Assembly (NCBI GenBank): GCA_014155875.1 | Contig: JACEFZ010018307.1 | Span: 498,501 to 562,500 of the forward strand | Length of the DNA stretch: 64,000 bases | Source: Cepaea nemoralis | Lineage: Eukaryota > Mollusca > Gastropoda > Stylommatophora > Helicidae | Direction of reading: 5' to 3' | In this document: piece after piece, positions 1-9,569 of the stretch | Numbering within the stretch: position 1 is the first letter of the stretch | Layout of the letters: every line of letters begins with the position of its first letter | Position numbers and translations under genes: made by a program | Notes under the pieces: model-generated | Told to the model about the DNA's origin: nothing | Seen by the model: the letters and a program-made list of their open reading frames with translations, nothing else | Database searches by the model: none

Positions 1-180
1 TCAGTCATAGCAATGCACGTGAGAACAGGTTTTACAGAGTTAAATATGACCCATTGGCATCCGTGTACCTGTACTTATAACTAAACTGGGCATCCAGTAC
101 ATTAGAAACTGATCTTTCGTAACATTCACAAGGACGAGTTGTTATGGGCAACATTTGTTACGAATTCCTGCATTGTAATA

Positions 181-990
181 CAGGAAGGCTCTAGTTAACG
201 TCGGGGTTACGTTTTTGGAAAATGCGTCTTTTAGTGAAACGACGTATAGCGAAACACAATTTCCCATATAATTAAATGAAATAGTATATTATGCAATGTT
301 TATTTTGATGGTTGTTGATATTTATTGACCAAATAGAGGTGGGTTGGAAGGCGAGTGATAGAATTATTGGGACGTAGAGGCATTAAAACCACGACTCGCT
401 CCAAAACTATCATCAGCACTACTAGTACTGCTCTCACCCGTTTTCTTAGCTAGATCTTCATAGAGAGATTTCAATTTCTCTTGGATAGCTATCTTGCTTA
501 CAGGCATATTCCGTTGGTACTTGTCTTCAATTCATGCGGCCATTAGTGCTTCCATGTTCTCCATAAGAGTACTTCTGGTACGAGTGATCTGGGAAGCACT
601 CAAAGGGGTTACGTTTTTTAGCACCCTCTTTGATTTTGTCAACATCTGCACAAATTGTCCTTACCGTGGTTGGAGGTAAACCATGGACTTTACCGATATC
701 AACAGCCCGATCGCCAGCCTCAAAACGGCGTAACACATCTAGCTTCACCTCAACAGTAACACTTTTCCTGGTTCTCTTACAATCAGACACACTATCATAC
801 ACGATAAAATCCTGGGAAAAGGCACTGCACAAAATGTAAAATAGCGACGTTAACGTAGCATAGCAACACATGTGATTACGTTATAGCGGAACGTAGCGAC
901 GTAAAGTGAAGTTATGTCCCATTGTGACAACCACGTTATAGCGAAACGACGTAAACCGAAGCGACGTAAAGCGACGTAAAGGCCTTCCTG
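181..990 (-). mobile_element. Tc1/mariner-superfamily (pogo/Tigger-like) deletion derivative
   Basis: An 810-bp non-autonomous DNA transposon. The left end starts CAGGAAGGC and the right end is its reverse complement GCCTTCCTG. Each end is directly flanked by TA, the target duplication of the Tc1/mariner superfamily. Both sub-terminal regions carry loosely related motifs built on ACGT and TATAGCG words. The interior keeps only the N-terminal DNA-binding part of a transposase on the reverse strand, and no DDE catalytic domain fits in the length. It is therefore an internally deleted copy that would depend on transposase from elsewhere. Family assignment rests on the TA duplication plus the CENP-B/psq-type domain. 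The exact family is uncertain. Confidence 0.75.
370..815 (-). pseudogene. pogo/Tigger transposase N-terminal DNA-binding remnant (CENP-B type helix-turn-helix)
   Basis: Reading from about 800 down to 530, a basic start (CKRTRKSVTV) leads into a helix-turn-helix of the psq/CENP-B N type: a KLDVLRRFEAGD helix, then GKVHGLPPTTVRTI and a DKI ending. This matches the layout of Tigger/pogo transposases and CENP-B. After a stop and frame change near 525, reading resumes from about 500 to 370 with IQEKLKSLYEDLAKK and DDSFGASRGF, which resembles the second (HTH_Tnp_Tc5/CENPB) domain start. It stops before the DDE domain. The broken frame and missing catalytic domain make it non-functional. In the family this domain binds the terminal repeats. 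Confidence 0.7.
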
Positions 991-1214
991 TATATTGAGC
1001 GTATTGTGGTAGCTCAACAGCTCTTAGCGATTCAATCTGTGTATTTCCCTTCTATTCAATGCGAAAGCTCGGGTTTGGGGAGGGGAAGGGCAGCACGGGA
1101 ACCTGACTGATCACCAGGGGATAAACACCAACCTGCTTTCTGTTAGTTGGCGACCTGATCAATCCAAACAGCTGGTCATATTTGGAGAGCAGCGGTAGCG
1201 GCTAGACTTGTCGG

Positions 1215-1364
1215 ATCTGCCTTTGCTATCCTTTAACTGTTCCCAGTCTGCCTACAAGGCAGCAGGTTTGTGTCTCCCTCTTTGTCTGGTTCCCATCCCT
1301 TGCTGCACCCGTTGGCCAAGGATGATCCTGCCAGCAGCTACGCTACTGTCGACATAGCAAACGT
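1215..1364. repeat. Dispersed repeat R, copy next to the 37-bp array
   Basis: This tract matches 29,740-29,900 over its whole length. Shared stretches include CCCAGTCT(G/A)CCTACAAGG, CAGCAGGTTTGTGT and CTAC(T/C)GTC(G/A)(A/G)CATAGC. A third partial copy lies at 29,510-29,550. The repeat passes straight into the first unit of the adjacent minisatellite. Its class is unknown and it has no coding capacity that I can see. Confidence 0.6.
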
Positions 1365-2100
1365 CTCGCTACCATTGCACGGTGGAGACACACAAGGGAT
1401 GCTCGCTACCATTGCACGGTGGACACACACAAGGGATGCTCACTACCATTGCACGGTGGAGACACACAAGGGGTGCTCGCTACCATTGCACGGTGGAGAC
1501 ACACAAGGGATGCTCGCTACCATTGCACGGTGGAGACACACAAGGGATGCTCGCTACCATTGCACGGTGGAGACACACAAGGGATGATCGCTACCATTGC
1601 ACTGTGGAGACACACAAGGGGTGCTCGCTACCATGCACGGTGGAGACACACAAGGGATGCTCGCTACCATTGCACGGTGGAGACACACAAGGGATGCTCG
1701 CTACCATTGCACGGTGGAGACACACAAGGGGTGCTCGCTACCATTGCACGGTGGAGACACACAAGGGATGCTCACTACCATTGCACGGTGGAGACACACA
1801 AGGGATGCTCGCTACCATTGCACGGTGGAGACACACAAGGGGTGCTCGCTACCATTGCACGGTGGAGACACACAAGGGATGCTCGCTACCATTGCACGGT
1901 GGAGACACACAAGGGATGCTCGCTACCATTGCACGGTGGAGACACACAAGGGATGCTCGCTACCATTGCACGGTGGAGACACACAAGGGATGCTCGCTAC
2001 CATTGCACGGTGGAGACGCACAAGGGGTGCTCGCTACCATCGCACGGTGGAGACACACAAGGGATGCTCGCTACCATTGCACGGTGGAGACACACAATGG
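1365..2100. repeat. 37-bp minisatellite, about 20 units
   Basis: Tandem units of 37 bp with core GCTACCATTGCACGGTGGAG followed by ACACACAAGGGATGCTC. Units differ by a few recurrent substitutions (GGGATG/GGGGTG, TTGCAC/TCGCAC) and one 1-bp deletion near 1634. The unit has no stop codon in several frames, so long open frames run through it, but they only restate the repeat. The left edge continues into dispersed repeat R, where a related unamplified sequence can be recognised at 29,880-29,925. Confidence 0.95.
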
Positions 2101-2167
2101 ATGCGTGAGAATGCGGTGCCATCACAGGACAGTGATGCATACGTCTGCATCGACGGGGAGGGGAATG

Positions 2168-2575
2168 GATGTGAAACTTGGACAATGGACAGTCAAGCTG
2201 AAAAACATCTGATGGCTGCAGAAATGTGGTTTCTGAGGAAACTGCAAAGAATACCATGGACAGACAGAAAAACCAATGACCAAGTACTACAGGAGACACA
2301 TCAAAATCGTAAATTGATTAGAGAAATTAGACGTAGACAGTCAACATTTTTTAGACTCGTTACGAGAAGAAATGGATTGGAGAACTTGGTGACAACTGGC
2401 AAGATCGAGGGGAGCAGACCAAGGGGAAGACCGAGAAGTAAATACCTGGATGGCTTGACCACATGGCATGATCGAGACAGGAACACTGAGTTGATCCACA
2501 ACTCTGGTGATCGAGTGAAATGGCGAGTCATGACCGTGCTTTCCGGCCTGGCACATGATTGATTGATTGATTGAT
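2168..2575 (+). mobile_element. LINE-C, 3' end fragment (reverse transcriptase C-terminus)
   Basis: Forward reading gives the C-terminal part of a non-LTR reverse transcriptase ORF: CETWTMDSQAEKHLMAAEMW, then FLRKLQRIPWTDRKTNDQVL and a GRPRSKYLDGL basic motif. The same segment occurs in the reverse-strand copies at 34,572-36,770 and, more weakly, 40,318-42,335. The ORF ends a few bases before a (GATT)n tail at 2,558-2,575, the usual 3' tail of this family. It is 5'-truncated at the array border, so it lacks the endonuclease and catalytic palm and is a dead fragment. Confidence 0.8.
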
Positions 2576-3140
2576 AGTCTGTCCAGAAATGAATGCTTTC
2601 ATTCACGATCAATTATTTTGAAAACTGTCTGTTGCATCGTTATGAAATTTTTCCTGGTGTCTTATATTTACCCCCACACAAGGAATATGTCTTTGGTAGG
2701 TCCAAAAGCAACTTAAATCATGGAAAGAGGTGACATTTGTTTGATGATTTGGTGAAAAACTTGTGATTTCTCGCCAACAAACTTGTTTTACAGTAATGCC
2801 CCGTTCCACTACGCGAGGCTCTGGTCATAAGGCCAATCCTATGTCCCACGAGAAAATTAACTATTCAACGCTAATGTTTCCGCGTGAAGGCGTAATACAT
2901 CTAATTATGTGCACTTCATCTCTGACCCGTAAATTAAATACCGCATATAAACAAACTTTGAAATCTGCTTTACAATTTCCGGAACAAAAAATTATTTTTG
3001 TTGGGTGGACATAATGACAAAGTTATATGCTAAATCTCATCATTGTCCCTTAGGTGGTTACTGAGATATGGAATTTTATATTGGGGCAGACAAAAGTAAA
3101 CAGACTATAACAACATCAACATAGGAACAATTAGAGCTAT
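2576..3140. other. Unassigned stretch
   Basis: AT-rich DNA with no recognised repeat or gene. A short forward open frame at 2,763-3,014 (83 codons) has no recognisable motif and no support as a gene. Confidence 0.4.
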
Positions 3141-3660
3141 ATGCAACACGGCGATGGGAAAAGTTAAGTGACAGTGAGAATGCAACACGGTGATGGGAAA
3201 AGTTAAGTGACAGTGAGAATGCAACACGGTGATGGGAAAAGTTAAGTGACAGTGAGAATGCAACACGGTGATGGGAAAAGTTAAGTGACAGTGAGAATGC
3301 AACACGGTGATGGGAAAAGTTAAGTGATAGTAGGAATGCAAACTAATAGGAAAATAACGTGCTAATGAAACCGCAACGCTATCATAGAAATAGTAAACTG
3401 CTAATGACACTGTAACACCGAACACCATAGAAACAGTTATTTGGTTGGGAGAATGTCATTCCGTTACAGAACATATTAAGTGATAGTGAGAATGCAATAC
3501 CATTATAGGAAATGTTAATTGACAGTGAGAATGCAGTACCAATATGGGAAAAGTAAAGTGCTCGTGACACTATAAAACCATCATAAGAAAAGTTAAGTGA
3601 TAGTGAGAATTGCATACCGTCACCATACAAGTAAAGTGCTAGTGAGAAAGTGATACCTTC
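3141..3660. repeat. 39-bp minisatellite with a homogeneous core and diverged right flank
   Basis: Five nearly identical 39-bp units (ATGCAACACGGTGATGGG then AAAAGTTAAGTGACAGTGAGA) lie at 3,141-3,336. From there to about 3,660 the same unit can still be followed but with many substitutions and length changes, for example GTTAAGTGATAGTGAGAAT and GTAAAGTGCTAGTGAGAAA. This looks like an old array whose left part was recently re-homogenised. Confidence 0.85.
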
Positions 3661-3802
3661 ACAGTAAAACAGCTGCCACGAAAAGAAGACATATTGATGT
3701 AGACTGACACTGTGTTCCTAATAGAAACGCCTTGATACTACCCGTTGAAAGGGATAAAATAATGTTAGTGAAGACGGTGTAGAAGTATTGTATCTCGAGT
3801 AG

Positions 3803-3936
3803 CCCGGCAAGGTTAACCCGGTCAACAAACACCCGCAGAAGACGGATGTGTCTGCCTAAGGGCGCAAATAAATTTGGCACAACGCAATGACGTCTGGAAA
3901 AAAAAAACCCGGACGAAAGCAGAAGAAGAAGAAGAA
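3803..3936 (+). mobile_element. (GAA)-tailed short retroposon with 13-bp target-site duplication
   Basis: A 134-bp insert ends in GAAGAAGAAGAA and is bounded by the direct repeat GTATCTCGAGTAG at 3,790-3,802 and 3,937-3,949. A second copy of the body is on the reverse strand at 24,728-24,885, sharing GGTTAACCCGGTCAACAAA and GCACAACGCAAT blocks, again with a (GAA) tail. The size, 3' simple-repeat tail and TSD mark it as copied by target-primed reverse transcription: either a SINE or a very short LINE 3' end. No A or B box is evident. The tail type matches LINE-B (19,541-21,240). Confidence 0.75.
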
Positions 3937-4069
3937 GTATCTCGAGTAGTTATGTGATGTCACATGTTCTTAGCCTCAACATGTATGCTGTTTCTACCCC
4001 TCAACATACACAATGTTTCTATCTCACCGTTTTATGTCTTCTGTTATCGTTCTTTTTGTTTTCTCTACC

Positions 4070-4222
4070 TTCTTCTTCTTCAGCGTTCCGAGCCATTGAG
4101 GTTCTTTGCTGCAGATACAATCCGTCTCCATTCGTCTCTCTGGTGGACCTTCTCTTGCCAGTCGTTGATTCCAAGTGCTTGTAGGTCTGTATATGCATTA
4201 TCTCTCCACCGCCTTCTTGGTC
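4070..4222 (-). mobile_element. LINE-B 3' end fragment
   Basis: About 150 bp nearly identical to 19,565-19,715, the last ~50 codons of the LINE-B ORF and its 3' end. On the reverse strand it encodes GGGEIMHIQTYKHLESTTGK and ends in a (GAA) run seen as CTTCTTCTTCTT at 4,070-4,082. A second GAA-rich run lies just outside its 5' end at 4,223-4,243. It is a heavily 5'-truncated dead copy. Confidence 0.8.
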
Positions 4223-4502
4223 TAAAGAAGAAGAAGCAGAAGAATAAATTACAGTTATGTCATGGATATTCAGGTCCACCACCCATTAAATATATGTATA
4301 CTAAAGTGGTATCATGAACACTGAGACAGACCATCCATCTACCAACTAGAAACTAAAATCGTGCCATAAACAGTCAGACTATCCATCTAGCGATTAAAAA
4401 ATACAGTCATGTCATGAGAAATCTACCTTACCCAACGACTCAGGAATTTTTGTGAATTATATTCCTGCTATCAAACACACACTATCTATCTCTGTCACCC
4501 TC

Positions 4503-4504
4503 TA

Positions 4505-4583
<79 letters not shown>

Positions 4584-4600
4584 CCTCTTTCTCTCTCTCT
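4503..4600. repeat. (CT)n microsatellite
   Basis: Long run of CT dinucleotides with a few TT interruptions, followed by a short AC-rich stretch. The open frame across it (poly Leu-Ser) is a repeat artefact. Confidence 0.97.
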
Positions 4601-5845
4601 AACACACACAGACACACATACACGCAACACATCCGTCTCTGTCTTTAACAATTTAAAACCACACCTGTTTCCTGAATGTTTGTGCCGCTTCCTGTTATCT
4701 CACATTTTCACTTCGCCTACTTCCTATTTTCATTTTGCCGTAATCTATTGCATGGCGTGTTGCTGTGCTGGTTTCTACTTTTCCATTATCAGATACGTTT
4801 CCCACACTCGCAAAGTTTTGTCTGCGGTGTCTATGTTAAATTAAAAAGACACGTTGAAGCGTTCTATGAATTCCAATCAATAGATATGAAAACATCTATC
4901 TTGTGCCTTTGATCATGCCGTATTTTCTCCCATATTTCTCATTTTGGTATGTAGCGATAGGATCTGTGTGTTTTTTTTTTTGACAGTAAGTGAGGGATCC
5001 AGCTGTTTTCTTGAAGCTTTCATCACCGATAATCGTCTCCTGGGATCCTCTAAGGTCTTGTTAAACCAGGTCATGGAGTTACCCCTAACTGCAAATTCCC
5101 TGATATAGGTTTTTGTGTACAATAAAGTTGCAGCCAAAATACCAGCCACACAAAACGTTGTTATCTATGCTGGAACAACATTAATTATCTACAATCATTC
5201 TTGAAAGAAGTATTTATCACATTCGATAGTACGTGTCGGGGAACATACCACTAGGCGCTGCCAAACATCGATCAAGTTCATCAAGAACGTTTCTCCCGTT
5301 TCTCCCTTTGCTTCAGAAGCTGAAGTCACGGGACGTCTAAGAACACTTTCCCAAGAAGCAGCTTATCTACTAGTGTATCGTCCTCCTGCTGGGTCTGTGA
5401 ACCTTGTTCCTGGATCGCATGTGAAGTTCTGCACCGTCGTCCCGTCACAGCATTCATATCATATACAAGAACTTGTATGCTGCGATTTCATACTTTAAAT
5501 GTTTTAGGACGGACTTTCCAAGAGTAAATAGAGATGTTTTCACGGTTCGACATAGGTTCGACGGCTGCGTTCGCTGTCCGCCAGCAGAGGAAAAAACTGG
5601 CCATTAATTCATCAGTGCAATCAGGCCAAGAAAATGCGATGGCCCTTTCACACTACAGACCCTAGCATCTTCCTGCTTCTGGGACATGTGGTATTGTGTT
5701 GACCATTATGCGGCTGTGGTACGTTAAGTACATATGGTATTGTGTTGACCATTATGCGGCTAGTGTTATGTTAAGTACAATGTCAATTGGGCCAGGTAAT
5801 CGTTAATAAACACACAAGTAGAGAACTTGTTTAAACGCCTTAGTC
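4601..5845. other. Unassigned stretch
   Basis: No gene supported. Short open frames at 4,452-4,912 (forward) and 4,913-5,149 (reverse) lack recognisable motifs. The only structure I see is a two-copy repeat at 5,688-5,782. Confidence 0.4.
5688..5782. repeat. Two-copy ~49-bp tandem repeat
   Basis: Two adjacent copies of ATGTGGTATTGTGTTGACC plus ATTATGCGGCTGTGGTACG and TTAAGTACA, differing at a few bases. No coding meaning is seen. Confidence 0.85.
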
Positions 5846-7265
5846 TCACTGGACACATAGTGCTGGACCCACAGTTTTGTGGACCAATCGGCTCTCACTG
5901 AACACATACTGCTGCACCCATACTGCTGGACACATACTGCTGCACCCATACTGCTGGACACATACTGCTGCACCCATACTGCTGGACACATACTGCTGGA
6001 CACATACTGCTGGACACATACTGCTGGACACATACTGCTGGACACATACTGCTGGACACATACTGCTGGACACATACTGCTGGACACATACTGCTGGACA
6101 CATACTGCTGGACACATAATGCTGGACACATACTGCTGGACACATACTGCTGGACACATACTGCTGGACACATACTGCTGGACACATAATGCTGGACACA
6201 TACTGCTGGACACATACTGCTGGACACATACTGCTGGACACATACTGCTGGACACATAATGCTGGACACATACTGCTGGACACATACTGCTGGACACATA
6301 CTGCTGGACACATACTGCTGGACACATACTGCTGGACACATACTGCTGGACACATACTGCTGGACACATAATGCTGGACACATACTGCTGGACACATACT
6401 GCTGGACACATACTGCTGGACACATACTGCTGGACACATACTGCTGGACACATACTGCTGGACACATACTGCTGCACCCATACTGCTGGACACATACTGC
6501 TGGACACATACTGCTGCACCCATACTGCTGGACACATACTGCTGGACACATACTGCTGGACACATACTGCTGGACACATACTGCTGCACCCATACTGATG
6601 GACACATACTGCTGGACACATACTGCTGGACACATACTGCTGGACACATACTGCTGGACACATACTGCTGCACCCATACTGCTGGACACATACTGCTGGA
6701 CACATACTGCTGCACCCATACTGCTGGACACATACTGCTGGACACATACTGCTGGACACATACTGCTGGACACATACTGCTGGACACATACTGCTGGACA
6801 CATACTGCTGGACACATACTGCTGGACACATACTGCTGGACACATACTGCTGGACACATACTGCTGGACACATACTGCTGGACACATACTGCTGGACCCA
6901 CAGTTTTGTGGACCAGTCGGCTCTCACTGGAAACATACTGCTGGACCCACAGTTTTGTGGACCAGTCGGCTCTCACTGGACACATACTGCTGGACGCATA
7001 CTGCTGGACACATACTGCTGGACCCACAGTTTTGTGGACCAGTCGGCTCTCACTGGACACATACTGCTGGGCCCACAGTTTTGTGGACCAGTCGGCTCTC
7101 ACTGGACACATACTGCTGGACCCACAGTTTTGTGGACCAGTCGGCTCTCACTGGACACATACTGCTGGACACATACTGCTGGGCCCACAGTTTTGTGGAC
7201 CAGTCGGCTCTCACTGGACACATACTGCTGGACCCACAGTTTTGTGGACCAGTCGGCTCTCGCTG
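5846..7265. repeat. Two-tier minisatellite: 14-bp core inside a 49-bp unit
   Basis: The centre (about 5,905-6,893) is some 70 tandem copies of a 14-bp unit, CATACTGCTGGACA, with a scattered variant CATACTGCTGCACC. The flanks (5,848-5,900 and 6,893-7,265) are 49-bp units in which the 14-bp word is followed by CCCACAGTTTTGTGGACC and AGTCGGCTCTCACTGGACA. The 14-bp block therefore appears to have expanded from within the longer unit. Because 14 is not a multiple of 3 and the word lacks stops, each strand's open frames cycle through all phases with a 42-bp period and give long Cys/Gln/Ser-rich translations that are not genes. Confidence 0.95.
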
Positions 7266-7449
7266 GGTCACGTGGTCATCCTGATGTGCGCCTTTACTTT
7301 CCAAGACATCTGCTGGTATCCAAACTAGGCTTGCTGGTGATCATATCCACCCATACCAACCTGCAACAGAAATATTTCACTTGTCCCCGTTGAAGATATT
7401 ACGTGGTCAGGGTATATACTTATTACCATATATACATCTACACATACAT

Positions 7450-7450
<1 letters not shown>

Positions 7451-7504
<54 letters not shown>

Positions 7505-7663
7505 CGCATGATACTTGTACGAGACCTAGGTACGCACGCCTGCGCTGGAACACACACACACACTCACACACACATACATACACACACACTCACACACACA
7601 TACACACACATACTCACACACACAGACACACACACACAGAGACACACACACACACACTCACAC
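7451..7663. repeat. (AC)n microsatellite, two blocks
   Basis: AC dinucleotide runs at about 7,455-7,498 and 7,550-7,663 with AT and AG interruptions, split by ~50 bp of ordinary sequence. Confidence 0.97.
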
Positions 7664-8285
7664 ATTAGAGAAAGCTATGACACACCAACAGTTGTAATTA
7701 TCTTGGAATTCTCAGTGTATGCCAGAAAACCAGCGTCTACTGTGGGAAAATTCCAATACCGTTGATTGCACAGTCCGCGGGTTTCTGAGCTTGGAGAGGG
7801 GCAGGAGACGGCATGACGGCTCCAGCTGGGATGATACTTTGGTGCTGGGGCTTTTCGCCAATATTACTCCAATAGATACAGGTCCTTTTCAGATCTCAAA
7901 TGGACGCTGAAACATTGACCTAAAGAGATAAATCCAGTCCTTTAGAGGACTAACCAGCCCTAACATCTTGACACTATCCAGGGCTGGGCCCACCGGGGTC
8001 ATGATACCCAGATGCCTGTCTCCTGTTAAAAATTCACACCCAGACGAGTTAAACGTTTTTCTCACTTAATCCCCAAAATACACCGCTATGTTTAACAACC
8101 CACAAGCCATCATACCTTCGTGGATGTGAACATTGCACACCCCAAACGCCAAGGCCTGTCTAATTATCACGACCCCTTTTATTTGACCGTGAGGAAACAA
8201 GCTCCTTTATCTCGGCCGTTTTGAAACTGTGCCGCCTTCCCAACGACGGTTTGCTATATTTAACTGATGTCAGCTAGAGGAGTCG
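7664..8285. other. Unassigned stretch
   Basis: Moderately GC-balanced DNA without a recognised element. No open frame here has recognisable motifs. Confidence 0.4.
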
Positions 8286-8289
8286 AAGT

Positions 8290-8740
8290 CCTGAACGCGC
8301 TCTAGACCTAGCTGCTTAAGCACTACACGTAATTGGAAACCATTCCTCCTGCACGTGCCTCGACGGCGAATAGCCTGAATGTACACTCGTTCTGTCTTAG
8401 ACTTGCGACCATAGCATGTTACTTCTCCATATTGAAGTTGTGCTTCGATTCTTCATTCGTACGAGATAGTCAGCTCGACCAACGCCTAGTGTCGAGCCGA
8501 TGAGGCGTGCGCCACCATTTCAGGTCGCTTCTGAAACCTCTAGATAACTTCAGGGTATCTGCCATAGCCTCTTAGGTATACAGCCAACATCGTATTCCGC
8601 GCCGTTGAGAATGGAAGGTAAGTTTACAGAGCAGTCGACTCTATCCATCGGTTTCTGTCCAGCTTTAAGAAAATATATCCGCTCTGCCCTGGCAGTGATT
8701 CCCCTGTTCTCGTACATTCTTGCTACATCCACTATAGCTG
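8290..8740 (-). pseudogene. Probable LINE reverse-transcriptase C-terminal remnant
   Basis: Reverse-strand reading gives ENRGITARAERIYF, then LPSILNGAEYDVG, and after stops ELTISYE, RIEAQLQYG and RRRGTCRRNGFQ. The order of a helix, a 'P-L-YGAE' motif, an 'I-R-AQL-YWGH'-like motif and a basic GR-R tail is the usual C-terminal layout of non-LTR reverse transcriptase ORFs. Several stops and frame changes show long decay. No family could be fixed. An unrelated decayed gene is possible. Confidence 0.4.
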
Positions 8741-8970
8741 TCAGTTCAAATTAGAAACAGAAGGAGTTCAGACAAGTGTGATCACGTATGTTGAACAGCA
8801 ATGTGGTGGTTTGCTTGGTGTAGAAGTTACAGTCAAATAGTCATTTGCACGTCTGTAGTTGATGTATTGTCTCCAAGTGTTTCTGGATTGCTTGCCCACA
8901 TGTTTCCATTGGAGAATGTCTTCAGAGCAGTCAAAATTCCACCATCCCATCTGGGTAATGCAATAAACCA

Positions 8971-9060
8971 GAGGCGGGGAACCTTTTTTTTCAACTAAGG
9001 ACCAACTGAATACTTATGAAACGAATTGCGGGCCACACAAAATTATCAGCTGAAAGTTTA
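8971..9060. mobile_element. hAT-like terminal sequence (one end only)
   Basis: CAGAGGCGGGGAACCTTTTT followed by GGGCCACACAAAATTATC. The start fits the CAG-G-TGGGNAACC-type termini and the GGGCCACA sub-terminal words common in non-autonomous hAT elements. No opposite end (GGTTCCCCRCCTCTG-like) is found nearby, so it is a truncated end. The right side is cut by the SINE that follows. Confidence 0.35.
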
Positions 9061-9124
9061 GCCTGCTATATTTGGTCAAACATTAAATTAACTCACTCTA
9101 CAGTGATAGACCGCCTTGCGCTGG

Positions 9125-9262
9125 TTATCATTCAGTGGTATGAGTGCCGGTCGTTCAGAAAGCAATGACAAACTACTGAACGTAAACTTACCAATAAATC
9201 ATAAACAACCCAACATTTCTGGGATTGACTGGAACGTCCTGTAAAGGATATGCAACAAAGAA
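9125..9262 (+). mobile_element. tRNA-derived SINE, 3' part
   Basis: Shares with the other copies of this SINE family the blocks CCGGTCGTTCAGAAAGCAATG, ACTACTGAACGTAAACTT and ACGTCCTGTAAAGGATATGC. The tRNA-like head is missing or degraded here. See the complete copy at 53,194-53,439. Confidence 0.7.
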
Positions 9263-9569
9263 TATGCTGGAACTGCTTCTCTTTGCATATGTACTTTTCA
9301 GGTTGTATGGAATTTGGAGACATGTGTAGATGTATGTATATACGCTTACACATATCAGCCCACCCAGACTTTAAGATGTGGGTGGTACACACATAAAGAA
9401 GCACATAAAATTAGTGTCGCTACTATTACCATCATAGTTAGGTGCACACATCATTGCTCTTCAATAGTCGTTCACCATGGCCAACCTTTCACTGACATGC
9501 ACTCAAGCACTCCTGAGCACTCCTTAGAATTCACGCTCGGAAAACCATTACAGGGCATCTTCATTGGCT

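Noticed and set aside
1270..2562. Long forward open frames rich in His/Thr/Cys (up to ~320 codons)
   Set aside because: They translate the 37-bp minisatellite in all three frames; only the last ~120 codons (LINE-C end) mean anything.
4452..4844. Ser/Leu-rich open frame over the (CT) tract
   Set aside because: Simple-repeat artefact without motifs.
5803..7393. Very long open frames (up to 421 codons) on both strands, Cys/Gln/Ser- or His/Thr-rich
   Set aside because: They restate a 14-bp word without stop codons in many phases and strands at once.
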